64,000 nt of DNA, taken from assembly GCA_013399855.1 (NCBI GenBank), contig VXAY01003150.1, positions 1,385,821 through 1,449,820 on the forward strand, read 5' to 3'. The translations under genes and the position numbers were made by a program. This DNA is from Oxyruncus cristatus. Lineage: Eukaryota > Chordata > Aves > Passeriformes > Cotingidae. This document shows positions 63,796 to 64,000 of the stretch, piece by piece (the first letter of the stretch is position 1; every line of letters begins with the position of its first letter). A model generated the notes under the pieces. It was not told the DNA's origin. It worked only from the letters and a program-made list of their open reading frames with translations, and ran no database searches.

Positions 63796-64000
63796 AATCA
63801 GATGTTTCAGTTCATTTCTGCAGCTCGGATATTGTAGCATCTCTGCTGGATTCTTGAAAAATACAGAAGTATTTAGGTCTCTATCACTCACTTTTATTGG
63901 TAACAAGAAAGAAACAAGTGTGTGATTTAATGTACTAAGTGGCTCCCTTCCTGTTCTTCCCAAGTGGCACAGCTCACTTGTTTTCAGAACTCCTTTCCTT

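Larger units (their letters stand above)
54126..64000 (+). other. SPSB4: SPSB4 intron 2, last part in window: no gene confirmed
   Basis: Intron continues to the right edge; the SOCS-box exon was not seen. A GC-richer patch at 57110-57430 carries the 161-codon minus-strand frame 57090-57575, which I do not recognise. Another GC-rich patch lies at 59055-59220. A CR1-tail-like sequence is at 60472-60490, a palindromic ATGT microsatellite at 60517-60538, and a TTTG repeat at 63340-63361. A strong but unassigned splice acceptor lies at 63670. Confidence 0.5.

Overview
The window looks like bird genomic DNA, or less likely another sauropsid. It is AT-rich and non-repetitive, it carries CR1 non-LTR retrotransposon fragments with the typical octamer 3' tail, and its single recognisable gene has vertebrate exon/intron architecture. 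I can firmly support one protein-coding gene, SPSB4, a SPRY-domain/SOCS-box substrate adaptor for Cullin-5 ubiquitin ligases, on the + strand.

Layout. Positions 1 to about 262 are a GC- and CpG-rich island containing a non-coding first exon with no ATG, which ends at a canonical donor (GTAAGT, 270-275). Intron 1 runs about 22.8 kb. At 13510-14140 it holds a truncated CR1 split by a second CR1 in the opposite orientation. Exon 2 (23100-23956, or 23256-23956 with an alternative acceptor) carries the start codon and the first 231 codons: the N-terminal tail and the whole SPRY domain. It ends in phase 1 at a perfect GTAAGT donor. The last exon, which should encode the roughly 42-residue SOCS box, was not seen, so intron 2 fills the remaining 40 kb or more.

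The introns hold low-complexity tracts, a C-rich tract with minus-strand G-quadruplex potential (42486-42513), clusters of GATA and CACGTG motifs, and a few unrecognised open segments. The most notable of these is on the minus strand at 13263-13386. No tRNA, rRNA, CRISPR array, intact transposon or second confirmed gene was seen, and I found no convincing undescribed system. The most useful leads are the minus-strand coding-like segments, the nested CR1, possible SOCS-less SPSB4 transcripts, and two unusual cysteines in the SPRY domain.
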